The translations under genes and the position numbers were made by a program. The notes beneath the pieces are model-generated. The model searched no databases. It worked only from the letters and a program-made list of their open reading frames with translations, and was not told the origin of the DNA. Shown here one piece after another: positions 47,028 to 56,087 of a stretch of 64,000 bases of DNA. The stretch covers positions 1-64,000 of the forward strand of contig JAPPIT010000134.1 of NCBI GenBank assembly GCA_028820505.1, in the 5' to 3' direction. The stretch's first letter is position 1. Every line of letters starts with the position of its first letter. The stretch is from Defluviicoccus sp. GTDB taxonomy: Bacteria; Pseudomonadota; Alphaproteobacteria; MPNO01.

Positions 47028-47499
47028 TGGATCTCTGCGGTGGAACGGTGCCGGCGAACCCGTCGAGCGCCGAACGGAGCGGCGCGGGAATCCGCGCCGG
47101 CCGGCCGGCCTCGTCGACGCAGGCGAGCCGCAGGCCGATTCGCGCCAATACGTCGCCGCAACGGTGGACAGCCTGGCGCATCCGGAGGCTCGCTCCGCCG
47201 ACTTCGAGCAGGCTCGACCGGATCTCCAGCACGTCGTCGAGCCGGGCAGGAGCGAGATATTCGATGGCGCACTCGCGCACGGTGAGGACCGACCGGTCGT
47301 TCCGTATCATCGCGGCGTGGTCGGCGCCCAGGAGACGCATCATTTCGGTCCGCGCGCGTTCGGCCATGCGAAGATAGCTCGCGTAGTAGACGATGCCCGC
47401 GGCGTCGGTGTCCTCGAAATAAACGCGCAGGCGGTAAACGTGCTCGACCCCGTCGAGAACCCCGGTTGCCGGCCCCGCCGCCGTTCCGGCATCAACCAT
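47002..47499 (-). CDS. ybgC: YbgC-family acyl-CoA thioesterase
   Basis: A 165-aa hot-dog-fold thioesterase. The catalytic motif is [20 protein letters not shown] (Asp in DTDAAG). It normally heads tol-pal clusters and hydrolyses short-chain or acyl-ACP thioesters; its link to Tol-Pal is genomic and not mechanistically clear. The start overlaps ruvB by 8 nt and the end overlaps tolQ. Confidence 0.95.
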   Translation of the reverse strand: MVDAGTAAGPATGVLDGVEHVYRLRVYFEDTDAAGIVYYASYLRMAERARTEMMRLLGADHAAMIRNDRSVLTVRECAIEYLAPARLDDVLEIRSSLLEVGGASLRMRQAVHRCGDVLARIGLRLACVDEAGRPARIPAPLRSALDGFAGTVPPQRSSESDHAVS

Positions 47500-48547
47500 C
47501 GTCCGGATCCTCGCCGCCGCGGAGCAGGTCGAACTGGGCCTCGTCGCGTTTCGGCGGCGCCACGCCCAGATGGCGGAACGCCCCGTCGGCGAGCATCCGC
47601 CCGCGCGCGGTACGCCGCACCAGCCCCTGCTGGATCAGAAAAGGCTCGATCACCTCTTCTATCGCGTCGCGCTGCTCGGAGAGCGCCGCCGCAAGGGTTT
47701 CGACCCCGACCGGGCCGCCACCGTAATTGCTCGCGATGCAGTCGAGATAGCGGCGGTCCATCAGATCGAGACCGAGACGGTCGACGTCGAGCTTGGCGAG
47801 TCCGTTGTCGGCGAGGTCCGCATCGATTTCGTCGACCCCGTCGACGGCGGCGAAATCGCGCAGCCGGCGAAGCAGGCGGCCGGCGATCCTGGGCGTTCCG
47901 CGCGAGCGGCGGGCGATCTCCGCGGCGCCGTCTCCGGTGATCGCGATGCCGAGCACCCGGGCGCCGCGCCTGACCACCTCCTCGAGCTCGGCGTCGGTGT
48001 AGAAATCGAGCCGCAGCGGGATGCCGAACCGGTCGCGGAGCGGGTTCGAAACCAGACCGGCCCGCGTCGTCGCCCCGATCAGGGTGAAGCGCTGCAAGTC
48101 GATCCGAACCGACCGCGCCGCAGGCCCCGCCCCGATGATCAGGTCGAGCTGGAAATCCTCCATCGCGGGGTAAAGGACCTCCTCGACCGCCGGGTTGAGG
48201 CGGTGGATCTCGTCGATGAAGAGAACGTCCTGGTGCTCCAGATTGGTCAGCACGGCGGCGAGATCGCCGGCCCGGGCGAGCACCGGCCCGGAGGTCGCCC
48301 GGAATCCGACGCCGAGCTCGCGGGCCACGATCTGGGCCAGCGTGGTCTTGCCGAGGCCGGGCGGGCCGTGCAGCAGCACATGATCGAGGGCCTCCCCGCG
48401 CGAGCGGGCCGCGCCGATGAAGACCGAAAGGTTCAGGCGCAACCGCTCCTGGCCGATGAACTCGTCCAGCCGGCGCGGGCGGAGGACGGCTTCCCCGGCA
48501 TCTCGGTCCAGGTCGTGGGCGGCCGCCGTCTGCCGCTCCGCGGTCAT
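47492..48547 (-). CDS. ruvB: Holliday junction branch migration helicase RuvB
   Basis: A 351-aa AAA+ motor. [20 protein letters not shown] begins the ATPase; [20 protein letters not shown] is Walker [21 protein letters not shown] is Walker B, and [20 protein letters not shown] holds sensor 1. The winged-helix C terminus ends with [17 protein letters not shown]. The ATG at 48547 overlaps the ruvA stop (ATGA). Length is normal. Confidence 0.97.
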   Translation of the reverse strand: MTAERQTAAAHDLDRDAGEAVLRPRRLDEFIGQERLRLNLSVFIGAARSRGEALDHVLLHGPPGLGKTTLAQIVARELGVGFRATSGPVLARAGDLAAVLTNLEHQDVLFIDEIHRLNPAVEEVLYPAMEDFQLDLIIGAGPAARSVRIDLQRFTLIGATTRAGLVSNPLRDRFGIPLRLDFYTDAELEEVVRRGARVLGIAITGDGAAEIARRSRGTPRIAGRLLRRLRDFAAVDGVDEIDADLADNGLAKLDVDRLGLDLMDRRYLDCIASNYGGGPVGVETLAAALSEQRDAIEEVIEPFLIQQGLVRRTARGRMLADGAFRHLGVAPPKRDEAQFDLLRGGEDPDDG

Positions 48548-49149
48548 GACGAGAGCTCCTTGAGCCCGGCCCGGATCAGGGTTTCCACCCCGACCTCCGA
48601 ACCGAGCGCCCGGGCCGCGTCGCTGACCGCGCCGAAGGCCTCGCCCCGGCGATAACCGAGATTGACCAGGGCGGACACCGCGTCGTCGAGCGCGTCGGGA
48701 TCGCTTGCCGGGCCGCCGTCCCCAATTCGGGCAAACGACTCGCGCGCGGGAACCGCCTTGTCCTTCAGCTCGGCCACTATTCTCGCGGCGAGCTTGGGGC
48801 CGACGCCGGGCGCCTGGGTCAGCATTTTCCCGTCGCCCGAGATCAGCGCGTCGGACAGCCTGTCCGCACTCAGCGCCGACAGGATCGCGAGCGCCACCCG
48901 GGTGCCGACGCCCTGCACGGTGGTCAGCAGCCGGAACCAGTCGCGTTCGGCCAGGCTCTCGAAGCCGTAGAGGTGAATGTGGTCTTCGCGCACATGGGTC
49001 TCGACATGGAGACTTGCCGTTTCTCCCGCAGCCGGCAGCGCGCCCAGCGTGCGGGCGGAGCAATAGACCAGGTAACCGACCCCGGCGACGTCGATCACCA
49101 CCGAGCCTTCGGCCGTCGAATCGATGCGGCCGGTGAGCCTTGCGATCAC
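48544..49149 (-). CDS. ruvA: Holliday junction DNA-binding protein RuvA
   Basis: A 201-aa tetrameric protein that binds four-way junctions and loads Ruv[21 protein letters not shown] is the OB-fold start; the helix-hairpin-helix motifs are [20 protein letters not shown] and [20 protein letters not shown]. The C-terminal domain ([20 protein letters not shown]) contacts RuvB. It overlaps ruvC and ruvB by 4 nt each. Confidence 0.97.
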   Translation of the reverse strand: MIARLTGRIDSTAEGSVVIDVAGVGYLVYCSARTLGALPAAGETASLHVETHVREDHIHLYGFESLAERDWFRLLTTVQGVGTRVALAILSALSADRLSDALISGDGKMLTQAPGVGPKLAARIVAELKDKAVPARESFARIGDGGPASDPDALDDAVSALVNLGYRRGEAFGAVSDAARALGSEVGVETLIRAGLKELSS

Positions 49150-49670
49150 CGCCGCGGCTCCATCGCGAAGGCGGCGACGCGGCCTTGCGTGGCGCGGTGA
49201 TGGGCATGGCAGATCGCCACCGCCAGGGCATCGCTCGCATCGGAAGACGAAACCCCGCCTATCGCAAGGAGAGCGCAGACCATCGCGGCGATCTGGTTCT
49301 TGTCGGCGTGACCGGCGCCGACGATGGATTTCTTGACGAGGTTCGCCGGGTATTCGGCGACCGGCAGGCCTGCTTCCGCGGGAACGAGCAGGACCACGCC
49401 GCGGGCCTGGCCGAGGCGGAGCGCCGACGCCGGGTTGCGGTTGACGAAGGTCTCTTCCACCGCCGCCTCGTCCGGCCGGTAGGTGTCGATCACCCGTGCG
49501 AGCGCGGCGCGAAGGGCGGCGAGGCGCGCCGCCAGGGAGCCTTCCGCCGGCGGCCGCACGGTCCCGTCGGCGATATGCCTCAGACGGTTGCCGTCCGCCT
49601 CGATCACGCCCCAGCCTGTCGCGCGCAGTCCGGGATCGAGGCCGAGAAGCCGGATCGGGGTATCGCTCAA
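49146..49670 (-). CDS. ruvC: Crossover junction endonuclease RuvC
   Basis: A 174-aa RNase H-fold resolvase. Catalytic acidic residues are visible in [40 protein letters not shown] and [17 protein letters not shown]. It acts with RuvAB to cut Holliday junctions. The start overlaps the yebC stop (ATGA), so yebC-ruvC-ruvA-ruvB are all translationally coupled. Confidence 0.97.
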   Translation of the reverse strand: MSDTPIRLLGLDPGLRATGWGVIEADGNRLRHIADGTVRPPAEGSLAARLAALRAALARVIDTYRPDEAAVEETFVNRNPASALRLGQARGVVLLVPAEAGLPVAEYPANLVKKSIVGAGHADKNQIAAMVCALLAIGGVSSSDASDALAVAICHAHHRATQGRVAAFAMEPRR

Positions 49671-50416
49671 CCGGTCAATCTCGCCATGACATCGTCGGGG
49701 ACGCTGAAATTGGCCGCCACCGACTGCACATCGTCGTTTTCCTCCAGCGCCTCCAGCAGTCTGAACAGCTTTTCGGCGCCGACCTCGTCGACGTCGACAG
49801 TGCTCGACGGGCGCCAGGCCAGCTCGGCCGCCTCAGCCGTCGCGAACCGCGCCTCGAGCGCTTCGCGGACATCGTTGAGATCCTCGGGCGCGCACAGCAC
49901 TTCGTGGCCGTCCTCCGTGGACTCGAGGTCGGCCGCGCCCGCCTCCAGGGCCGCCTCGAAGACCTCGTCGGCCGAAGCCGTCTCCGGCGGGTAGCGGACG
50001 GCGCCGACGCGCTCGAACATGAAGGAGACGCTGTTCGTCTCGCCCAGATTGCCGCCGTGCTTGGCGAATGCCGCGCGGATTTCGGCGGCGGTCCGGTTGC
50101 GGTTGTCGGTCAGGGCCTCGGCGATGATCGCGACGCCTCCCGGACCGTAGCCCTCGTAGCGGATCTCGTCGTACTGCTCGCCGTCCTCCGCCCCGGAACC
50201 GCGTCGGATCGCGCGCTCGATGGTCTCCCCGCCCATATTGGCGGCCTTGGCGGCCGCGACCGCGGAGCGGAGCCGGGGGTTCTGCTCGGGATCGGGCAGC
50301 CCGGAACGGGCGGCCACGGTCAGCTCGCGGATCAGGCGGGTGAACAGCCTCGAACGCTTGGCGTCCTGGGCGCTCTTGCGGTGCATGATGTTCTTGAATT
50401 TGGAGTGGCCGGCCAT
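49667..50416 (-). CDS. yebC: YebC/PmpR-family protein (TACO1-like)
   Basis: A 249-aa member of the YebC family, described as transcription regulators and, more recently, as translation factors relieving stalls at proline stretches. [20 protein letters not shown] and [20 protein letters not shown] are signature segments; [20 protein letters not shown] is highly conserved. It heads the ruvCAB operon. The window also contains efp with epmA/epmB and a very Pro-rich TolA. Confidence 0.96.
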   Translation of the reverse strand: MAGHSKFKNIMHRKSAQDAKRSRLFTRLIRELTVAARSGLPDPEQNPRLRSAVAAAKAANMGGETIERAIRRGSGAEDGEQYDEIRYEGYGPGGVAIIAEALTDNRNRTAAEIRAAFAKHGGNLGETNSVSFMFERVGAVRYPPETASADEVFEAALEAGAADLESTEDGHEVLCAPEDLNDVREALEARFATAEAAELAWRPSSTVDVDEVGAEKLFRLLEALEENDDVQSVAANFSVPDDVMARLTG

Positions 50417-50585
50417 GCAACCCCTGTGCGCCAGAAACGAAAAGCGTCGTGCCCGGGATCGAACAGCTCGAACCCTATCGCAGCCGCGGATAGAGTGGAA
50501 CGCGCCACGAACGACCGCTCCTTGTCGCGGATCAATGTGGCGATATTTTGACTAACCGTAAGTTATTGCAGGCAAAAGCAATATG

Positions 50586-50597
50586 GGGGCGATCCCC
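50586..50597 (-). terminator. Weak hairpin after ymdB
   Basis: Directly after the ymdB stop the minus strand reads GGGG-ATCG-CCCC, then CATATTGCTTTT. The stem is only 4 bp and the T-run short, so this is at best a weak terminator. The remaining 180 bp up to yebC is AT-richer than average and should hold the yebC promoter, which I could not define. Confidence 0.25.
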
Positions 50598-51413
50598 TCA
50601 CGGGCCGGGCGTGGACGCGCTCAGCCGCCCGCCGATTCGCACCGGCTCGATACGTACCGCCAATCCGGTGGAATCGTCGAGCTCCGCGAACGTGGCGCAC
50701 AGGGTGGCCGGTCCGTCGGCCGCCTCCAGCCTTGCGGTCGGCATCTTGCGGACGAAGCGCTCCACCGAGGTCGCCTTCTTCATCCCGATCACCGAGTCGT
50801 AATCCCCGCACATGCCGATATCGGTCTGATAGGCGGTGCCGCCGGGGAGTATCTGCGCATCGGCGGTGGGCACATGGGTGTGGGTCCCGACGACGATCGA
50901 CACCCGGCCGTCGAGAAAGTGCCCGAGCGCCATCTTCTCGCTGGTCGCCTCGCCGTGGAAATCGACCACGATGGCGGAGACCGTGCGCATCAACCCGTCC
51001 TCGGCCAGCCTGCGCGCGGCGAAGGCGAACGGGTCGTCGAGCGGGTCCATGAACAGCCTGCCCATCGCGTGCAGCACGAGCACCTTGCGGCCGCGCCGGT
51101 CGGGGAACACGCCCCAGCCCCGGCCCGGCGTCGCCTGCGGGTAGTTGTCGGGCCGCAGCAGGCGTTTCTCCCGGTCGAAATGGGGGACGATCTCGCGCTG
51201 GTCGAAGACGTGGTTGCCGGTCGTAATCACGTCCGCACCGGCCTCGAACAGCCGGTCGCAGATCTTGGGCGTGATGCCGAACCCACCGGCCGCGTTCTCG
51301 CCGTTGACGATCGCGAAATCGATGTCGAGCCGCTCGCGCAGTCCGGGCAACTCCTCGCACACGATTTGGCGGCCGGACCGCCCCACGACATCGCCGCAGA
51401 TCAACAGCCGCAT
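50598..51413 (-). CDS. YmdB-family metallophosphoesterase
   Basis: A 271-aa phosphodiesterase of the YmdB family, dinuclear-metal enzymes active on 2',3'-cyclic nucleotides in relatives. Metal-ligand motifs are LLICGDVVGRSGRQIVCEEL (GDVVG), FAIVNGENAAGGFGIT (NGEN), ITTGNHVFDQREI (GNH) and VVGTHTHVPTADAQ. It lies 10 bp downstream of ygfA, completing a zapA-6S RNA-ygfA-ymdB order. Its physiological role in alphaproteobacteria is not established. Confidence 0.93.
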   Translation of the reverse strand: MRLLICGDVVGRSGRQIVCEELPGLRERLDIDFAIVNGENAAGGFGITPKICDRLFEAGADVITTGNHVFDQREIVPHFDREKRLLRPDNYPQATPGRGWGVFPDRRGRKVLVLHAMGRLFMDPLDDPFAFAARRLAEDGLMRTVSAIVVDFHGEATSEKMALGHFLDGRVSIVVGTHTHVPTADAQILPGGTAYQTDIGMCGDYDSVIGMKKATSVERFVRKMPTARLEAADGPATLCATFAELDDSTGLAVRIEPVRIGGRLSASTPGP

Positions 51414-51423
51414 CGCCCGCCCC

Positions 51424-52005
51424 TCATGCCGTCTCCGTGCAATCGACGATCCTCTTGTCGCTCACCACCCAATCGACCCGGATGTCTCCGGGACCGGCGG
51501 GCACGCCGGGCCGGATCTGGACATCGTAGCCGATCCCGACCGCCACGACTTCGCCCGCGCGTCGGAGAGCCGCGATCGTGCGGTCGTAATATCCGCCGCC
51601 ATAGCCGAGCCGCCGGCCGGCGGGATCGACCGCCAGCAGCGGCGCGACCACGATAGCCGGGATCAGGGGCTCCGCCGTCGCCGCCGGCTCGCGCAACCCG
51701 AACGCGGCCTCGATCAGCGCATCGCCGGGCCGCCAGCGGCGGAAGACCAGCGGGCGGTCGCGCCCGACGACGGCCGGCAGCGCACAGGTCGCGCCGCCGT
51801 CCGCGAGCGCGTGCAGCAGCGGACGGGAATCGAGCTCGTCGCGCACCGGCCAGTAGGCGGAAACCGTCGTTCCCCGGAGCCGGTCGCCGAAACGGGAAAG
51901 AAACCGGTCGCGCACCGCGGTCGCGGCCCGGGTCCGGTCCGCTATCCGGCCGCGCGCCGCCGCCATCTCCGCGCGCAGCCGTTTCTTGGCATCGTAGAGG
52001 GTCAC
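51424..52005 (-). CDS. ygfA: 5-formyltetrahydrofolate cyclo-ligase
   Basis: A 193-aa enzyme making 5,10-methenyl-THF from 5-formyl-THF with ATP. The YDAKKRLRAEMAAARGRIAD start and the ATP-binding GRRLGYGGGYYDRTIAALRR identify it. I use GTG 52005 (VTLYDAKKRLR), because the upstream sequence folds as a structured RNA. The ribosome binding site there is weak. In proteobacteria this gene often lies downstream of the 6S RNA gene, as predicted here. It complements fhs in folate one-carbon metabolism. Confidence 0.9.
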   Translation of the reverse strand: MTLYDAKKRLRAEMAAARGRIADRTRAATAVRDRFLSRFGDRLRGTTVSAYWPVRDELDSRPLLHALADGGATCALPAVVGRDRPLVFRRWRPGDALIEAAFGLREPAATAEPLIPAIVVAPLLAVDPAGRRLGYGGGYYDRTIAALRRAGEVVAVGIGYDVQIRPGVPAGPGDIRVDWVVSDKRIVDCTETA

Positions 52006-52039
52006 GCCGCCGCCGGTCGAAAGAACGGAGCGGACGACG

Positions 52040-52190
52040 CCGCGCCGGCCGTCCCGCCATGCATGTCCTCTGCGGCCTGCAACACGCAGGTGGGCGCCGT
52101 ATGCCACGGCCACGACCGCGGCAGGAACAGCTCCCGAGAGGACTGTATTGGCCCCAGGGACAAATGGCTTCGCGCACCGCGCAGCGCCGC
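52040..52190 (-). ncRNA. ssrS: Predicted 6S RNA
   Basis: Between zapA and ygfA, the classic location of 6S RNA, the minus strand folds into one long rod. From outside in: GCGC/GCGC, GCC/GGC, GTCCC/GGGAC, GCCA/TGGC, an internal loop, GTCCTCT/AGAGGAC, CGG/CCG, CCTGC/GCAGG, GTGG/CCAC and CCGT/ACGG closing GGCAT. Such a rod with a central bubble mimics an open promoter and binds RNA polymerase. Pairing spans 52042-52175. The 5' end near 52190 is inferred from the promoter; the 3' end is approximate. I did not recognise the primary sequence. Confidence 0.62.
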
Positions 52191-52198
52191 CCGCGCGA

Positions 52199-52227
52199 TA
52201 TTTAGGACCGCGCGACCTCCTCGGCAA
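52199..52227 (-). promoter_or_regulatory. Candidate promoter of the 6S RNA
   Basis: On the minus strand TTGCCG, 17 bases, TAAATA lie inside the zapA 3' end, the -10 overlapping its stop. Transcription would start around 52191, just before the predicted RNA. Confidence 0.45.
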
Positions 52228-52549
52228 TGGTCTCGATGCGGACCGCGGCGTCCTGGATGCGGGCGGCGACCGACTTGCGGGCGTCTTCGATCGCGGATTT
52301 CGGCTCGTCCTGCTCGGGCGTCGCGAGGCCGGCCTCCGACAGCGCGGCGTAGGCTTCCGCCAGCTCGTCGGCGATCATGAGGCAGGTCATCACGAGCAGC
52401 CGGTTGTCGCCGATCTGGCCCAGGGACGACACAAGGGTCTCGACCCGGTCGTCGATATAGGCGGCAAGCTCGGAAAGGCGCTCTTCCTCGCCAGCCTCGC
52501 AGGCAACCAGGTAATTGCGCCCGTTGATGGTGACATCGACCTCGGGCAT
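52202..52549 (-). CDS. zapA: Cell division protein ZapA
   Basis: A 115-aa FtsZ-associated protein. The N-terminal domain reads EVDVTINGRNYLVACEAGEE and LSELAAYIDDRVETLVSSLG, followed by the coiled-coil helix NRLLVMTCLMIADELAEAYA. It cross-links FtsZ protofilaments at mid-cell. It lies 16 bp downstream of the DUF4164-like coiled-coil gene and upstream of the 6S RNA and ygfA. Confidence 0.94.
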   Translation of the reverse strand: MPEVDVTINGRNYLVACEAGEEERLSELAAYIDDRVETLVSSLGQIGDNRLLVMTCLMIADELAEAYAALSEAGLATPEQDEPKSAIEDARKSVAARIQDAAVRIETIAEEVARS

Positions 52550-52565
52550 CGCGGCGAACCTTCCG

Positions 52566-52781
52566 TTACCGGGCCGGAATCAGCGCGCGCAGCCGGGCGA
52601 TGGCCGCGTCGAGCCGGTCGGAGACGGCTCGCGTCTCCCCTTCGAGCCGCTCGTAGCGGGCGCGGGCTTCGTCGCGCTCGGCTTCCAGCTCGGGCCGGGG
52701 ATCGGACCGGTCGCGCAGGACCTCTTCCAACCTCGTCAGAGCGGTTTCGAGCTGGTCCTGTGCGTCGTCGAGGCGTGGCAT
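52566..52781 (-). CDS. DUF4164-like small coiled-coil protein
   Basis: A 71-aa, almost entirely helical protein: DDAQDQLETALTRLEEVLRD, then ERDEARARYERLEGETRAVS and DRLDAAIARLRALIPAR. Genes of this type commonly precede zapA in alphaproteobacteria and resemble ZapB in size and coiled-coil nature, so a division role is likely but inferred. It starts the zapA transcription unit and diverges from the following plus-strand gene. Confidence 0.8.
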   Translation of the reverse strand: MPRLDDAQDQLETALTRLEEVLRDRSDPRPELEAERDEARARYERLEGETRAVSDRLDAAIARLRALIPAR

Positions 52782-52905
52782 GAAGAACCCGCGGACTGTA
52801 TTCGGCCCGGCAACCGCCGCGCACCATACGCGGGCGGCCGGAAAGGCGTCAAATCGGTCGGGCTGAACCGTTGATCCCCGCCCCTCCTCCCGCCAGTGTT
52901 GCGCG

Positions 52906-53328
52906 ATGGCCGAAACACCGCCCGCAGTCGTCGTTCACGGCCTCGACCACGCGTTGGCGGCGGCCCGCGCGGCGGAGGCGCTGGGCTGCGCGGTTCGCAT
53001 TCGGAGCGGACCGGCCGCGGCGGGCTATGCGGGCGCGGCCTGGTTCGCCGAGCTCGTCCGGGCCGCCCGGCAGGCTCACCCCGATGTCCGCATCGACGCG
53101 GTTCTCGACTGCGGCGATTCCCCCGGGCTGGCGCTTGCGGCATTCCGCCGGTCGGTGGAAACGGTCCTCTTCACCGGGCCCGCGGCGTTGCGCGGGAAGC
53201 TGGAAGCGCTCGCTGCGGCGTCCGGCGCGCGCCTCGAGAGCGAAGCCGCGCCGGCCCTCGATCTTGCCCGGGAGGAGGAACCGGAAACCGCCTGCCGGGC
53301 CTGGCTCGCCGCCGCCCGCGCATGCTGA
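52906..53328 (+). CDS. Conserved hypothetical protein
   Basis: A 140-aa protein with alternating hydrophobic strands and Ala-rich helices (VVVHGLDHALAAARAAEALG, VRIDAVLDCGDSPGLALAAF, VETVLFTGPAALRGKLEALA), suggesting a small alpha/beta (Rossmann-like) fold. It carries no catalytic motif I can name. It lies 90 bp upstream of the aldolase gene on the same strand. Base composition and codon use fit neighbouring genes, so it is probably real. The function is unknown. Confidence 0.7.
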   Translation: MAETPPAVVVHGLDHALAAARAAEALGCAVRIRSGPAAAGYAGAAWFAELVRAARQAHPDVRIDAVLDCGDSPGLALAAFRRSVETVLFTGPAALRGKLEALAAASGARLESEAAPALDLAREEEPETACRAWLAAARAC

Positions 53329-53418
53329 TTCGTCCCTGGATGCTGGCACGCCCGCGGGGTTTGCGTTAGGTATGGTGCAAGTCCCGTCGATGCCCTGGAA
53401 ATCGGAAAGGGGTCCGGA

Positions 53419-54375
53419 ATGAGGGTGACGCAAAAGGTCAGGAAGATCCTTGCCGGTTACGAGAGCGACAACCCGGGAACCAAGGCGAACCTCGCCCGCA
53501 TCCTGATGAACGGCAAGCTCGGCGGGACCGGCAAGATGGTGATCCTGCCGGTGGATCAGGGTTTCGAGCACGGCCCAGCGCGCAGCTTCGCTCCCAACCC
53601 CGACGCCTACGACCCGCACTACCACTTCCAACTCGCGGTCGATGCCGGGCTCAACGCCTACGCGGCGCCGCTCGGCATGATCGAGGCGGGCGCCGACAGC
53701 TTCGCCGGCGCGGTGCCGACGATCCTCAAGGTCAACAGCGCCAACAGCCTGGCCACGGACAAGAACCAGGCCGTGCACGGGGGCGTCGGCGATGCGTTGC
53801 GGCTCGGCTGCTCGGCGATCGGCTTCACGATCTACCCGGGCTCCGAGGACCAGTACGAGATGATGGAGGAGATCCGCGAGCTCGCCGAGGAAGCCAAGTC
53901 CGTCGGGCTCGCCGTGGTCATCTGGTCGTACCCGCGCGGCGGCCTGCTGTCGAAGGAGGGCGAGACGGCGATGGACATTTGCGCCTACGCCGCCCACATC
54001 GCCTGCCTGATGGGCGCCCATATCGTCAAGGTGAAGCCGCCGACGGACGCGCTGTTCCTCGACGCCGCCAAGGGGGTCTACGAAAAGCAGCGCATCGACA
54101 CCGGCACGCTGTCGGCGCGCATCGCCCACGTCGTGCAGTCCTGCTTCAACGGGCGCCGGCTGGTGGTCTTCTCGGGCGGCGAGGCCAAGGACCTCGAAGG
54201 CATCCACCGGGAGGTGAGGGCGATCCGCGACGGCGGCGGCAGCGGCTCGATCATCGGCCGCAACACCTTCCAGCGGCCGCGCGAGGAGGCGCTGGCGATG
54301 CTCGACGGCATCGTCGGGATCTACCGGGGCAGGGCCAATCCGAACCTGCAAGCTGTATCTGATCACGCCGCCTGA
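53419..54375 (+). CDS. fba: Class I fructose-bisphosphate aldolase (DhnA/FbaB type)
   Basis: A 318-aa Schiff-base aldolase cleaving fructose-1,6-bisphosphate. MVILPVDQGFEHGPARSF, VVIWSYPRGGLLSKEGETAM, the Lys-bearing AHIVKVKPPTDALF and the phosphate-binding GGSGSIIGRNTFQRPREEA motifs are visible. The ATG at 53419 follows AAAGGGGTCCGGA. Its last 15 or so codons (RANPNLQAVSDHAA) overlap in another frame the beginning of thiE (RTCKLYLITPP), an unusual junction discussed under thiE. Confidence 0.95.
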   Translation: MRVTQKVRKILAGYESDNPGTKANLARILMNGKLGGTGKMVILPVDQGFEHGPARSFAPNPDAYDPHYHFQLAVDAGLNAYAAPLGMIEAGADSFAGAVPTILKVNSANSLATDKNQAVHGGVGDALRLGCSAIGFTIYPGSEDQYEMMEEIRELAEEAKSVGLAVVIWSYPRGGLLSKEGETAMDICAYAAHIACLMGAHIVKVKPPTDALFLDAAKGVYEKQRIDTGTLSARIAHVVQSCFNGRRLVVFSGGEAKDLEGIHREVRAIRDGGGSGSIIGRNTFQRPREEALAMLDGIVGIYRGRANPNLQAVSDHAA

Positions 54376-54985
54376 CCTCGGCCCCGCCGGCGCGCGGGGC
54401 TTCGCGGATAGCCTGGCCGCGACGCTCGACGCGGGCGAGGTCGACTGCGTCCAGCTCCGGCTGAAAGGGACCGCGGACGACGATATCCGGCGCGCGGCGG
54501 AAGAGCTCGCCCCGGTTGCGCAATCCCGCGACGTCGCCTTCGTGATGAACGACCGCCCCGACCTCGCCGTCGAGACGGGGTGCGACGGAGTCCATGTCGG
54601 CGCCGACGACGCGCCCTATGCGGAAGCGCGGCGCATCGTCGGCGGGGACGCAATCGTGGGCGTCACTTGCAAGGCGTCCTATCACCTGGCCATGGAGGCG
54701 GCGGAGGCGGGCGCCGATTACGTGGCCTTCGGCGCCTACTTCCCGACCGCGACCAAGGAGACGGCGACGCGGGCGCCGCTCGATCTCCTCGGCACCTGGC
54801 AGTCGGTCGCCACCGTCCCCTGCGTGGCGATCGGCGGGATCACGGCGGAAAATTGCGGACCGATCGCCGCCGCGGGCGCGGATTTTCTCGCCGTCTCGTC
54901 CGGCATCTGGGCGCATCCGGGCGGGCCGGCAGAAGCGGTCCGCGCCTATAACGCGGCGATCCGGACGGCGCTTGCCGGCGCCTAG
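54353..54985 (+). CDS. thiE: Thiamine phosphate synthase, start codon not canonical
   Basis: Joins HMP-PP and thiazole phosphate to thiamine phosphate. The ORF track starts at GTG 54542 (147 aa), but that omits the first beta strands. In the same frame upstream the expected ThiE N terminus is encoded: CKLYLITPPDL, then VDCVQLRLKGTADDDI with the diphosphate-binding residues. The frame is open back to a TGA at 54215, yet has no ATG, GTG or TTG; CTG at 54353 or 54359 would give the usual length of about 210 aa. Later motifs (VMNDRPDLAVETGCDGVHVG, TCKASYHLAMEAAEAGADYV, VAIGGITAENCGPIAAAGAD) are intact. A one-base indel at the fba end is the alternative. Confidence 0.85.
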   Translation: MYLITPPDLGPAGARGFADSLAATLDAGEVDCVQLRLKGTADDDIRRAAEELAPVAQSRDVAFVMNDRPDLAVETGCDGVHVGADDAPYAEARRIVGGDAIVGVTCKASYHLAMEAAEAGADYVAFGAYFPTATKETATRAPLDLLGTWQSVATVPCVAIGGITAENCGPIAAAGADFLAVSSGIWAHPGGPAEAVRAYNAAIRTALAGA

Positions 54986-56028
54986 CCCGGTCCGGCCACG
55001 GGCGCCCAGAGCACGTCCTCGATCCGCGCCGCGCCGGTCGCCAGCATCGCCAGCCGGTCGACGCCGAGCGCGATCCCCGCGCAATCGGGAAGACCCGTCT
55101 CGAGCGCCGCCAGGAAATCCTCGTCGATGGGATAGGCGCTGCCGTGGAGTTCCGACCTGAGCGCGCGGTCGGCCTCGAAGCGGGCGCGCTGCTCCGCCGG
55201 ATCGGTGAGCTCGCCATAGCCGTTGGCCAGTTCCAGACCGCATGCGAACACCTCGAAGCGTTCCGCGAAACGGCGGTCCGGGCCAAGCCGCGCCAACGCC
55301 GCTATCGAGGCCGGATAGTCGTACAGGATCGCAGGCGCGCCCACGCCCAGATGCGGCTCCACCCTGGCGAGGAAAATGCGGAAGAACACGTCGTCCCACC
55401 GGTCCCTGGGCCCGGTCCAGACCCCGACCGACCGCGCTGCCTCGATCAGCGGTGCCGGGTCCGGCGCGTCGTCCATGGTCGCCGCCAGGTCGACGCCCGC
55501 ATGTTTTTCGAAAGCCTCGCACACGCCGATCCGGGTCCAGCGCGCGCGGGGGTCGGCGCTTTTCTCCGCCCTCTCGAAACGCTCCACCCCCGCGGCCTCG
55601 GCAGCGGCGGCAAGGAGTTCCTCGCAATCCGTCCACAGATCCCGATAGTTCGCGCCCGTCCGGTACCATTCCAGCATGGCGAACTCCGGATGGTGGGCGG
55701 GCGAGCGCTCCTCGTTGCGATAGCAGCGGGCGATCTGGAAGATCTTCTCCTCGCCCGCCGCCAGAAGCTTCTTCATCGCGAACTCGGGTGAGGTGTGCAG
55801 GTACATCCGCGTTACCGGCCCGTCGCGGAAGGGCTCGGCAAGCGCGGTTTCAAAGGCGTTGAGATGGGGTTCGAGACCGGGCGAGACCTGGAGCGCCGGG
55901 GTCTCCACTTCGACGAAGCCGCGGTCGTCGAAGAAGCGCCTTATCGCGGCGACGATCCGCGCGCGCGCGAGAAGGTTGGGACGCCGCTCGGCGTAGCGGT
56001 CGGGACGCCACCAGGGCGCTTCAGCCAT
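54982..56028 (-). CDS. epmA: EF-P-lysine lysyltransferase EpmA (PoxA/GenX)
   Basis: A 348-aa class II lysyl-tRNA synthetase paralogue without the tRNA-binding domain; it attaches (R)-beta-lysine to EF-P. Motif 2 is CYRNEERSPAHHPEFAMLEW and motif 3 is GIALGVDRLAMLATGAARIE. Start MAEAPWWRPDRYAERRPNLL gives family length. It is divergent from epmB-efp, so all genes for EF-P beta-lysylation sit together. Its stop overlaps the convergent thiE stop by 4 bp. Confidence 0.94.
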   Translation of the reverse strand: MAEAPWWRPDRYAERRPNLLARARIVAAIRRFFDDRGFVEVETPALQVSPGLEPHLNAFETALAEPFRDGPVTRMYLHTSPEFAMKKLLAAGEEKIFQIARCYRNEERSPAHHPEFAMLEWYRTGANYRDLWTDCEELLAAAAEAAGVERFERAEKSADPRARWTRIGVCEAFEKHAGVDLAATMDDAPDPAPLIEAARSVGVWTGPRDRWDDVFFRIFLARVEPHLGVGAPAILYDYPASIAALARLGPDRRFAERFEVFACGLELANGYGELTDPAEQRARFEADRALRSELHGSAYPIDEDFLAALETGLPDCAGIALGVDRLAMLATGAARIEDVLWAPVAGPG

Positions 56029-56087
56029 GGCGTTTCGCGGATGCCAGCATCGCGCGATAATGCCCGTTCCGGCGGAGCGGGGTAAGG

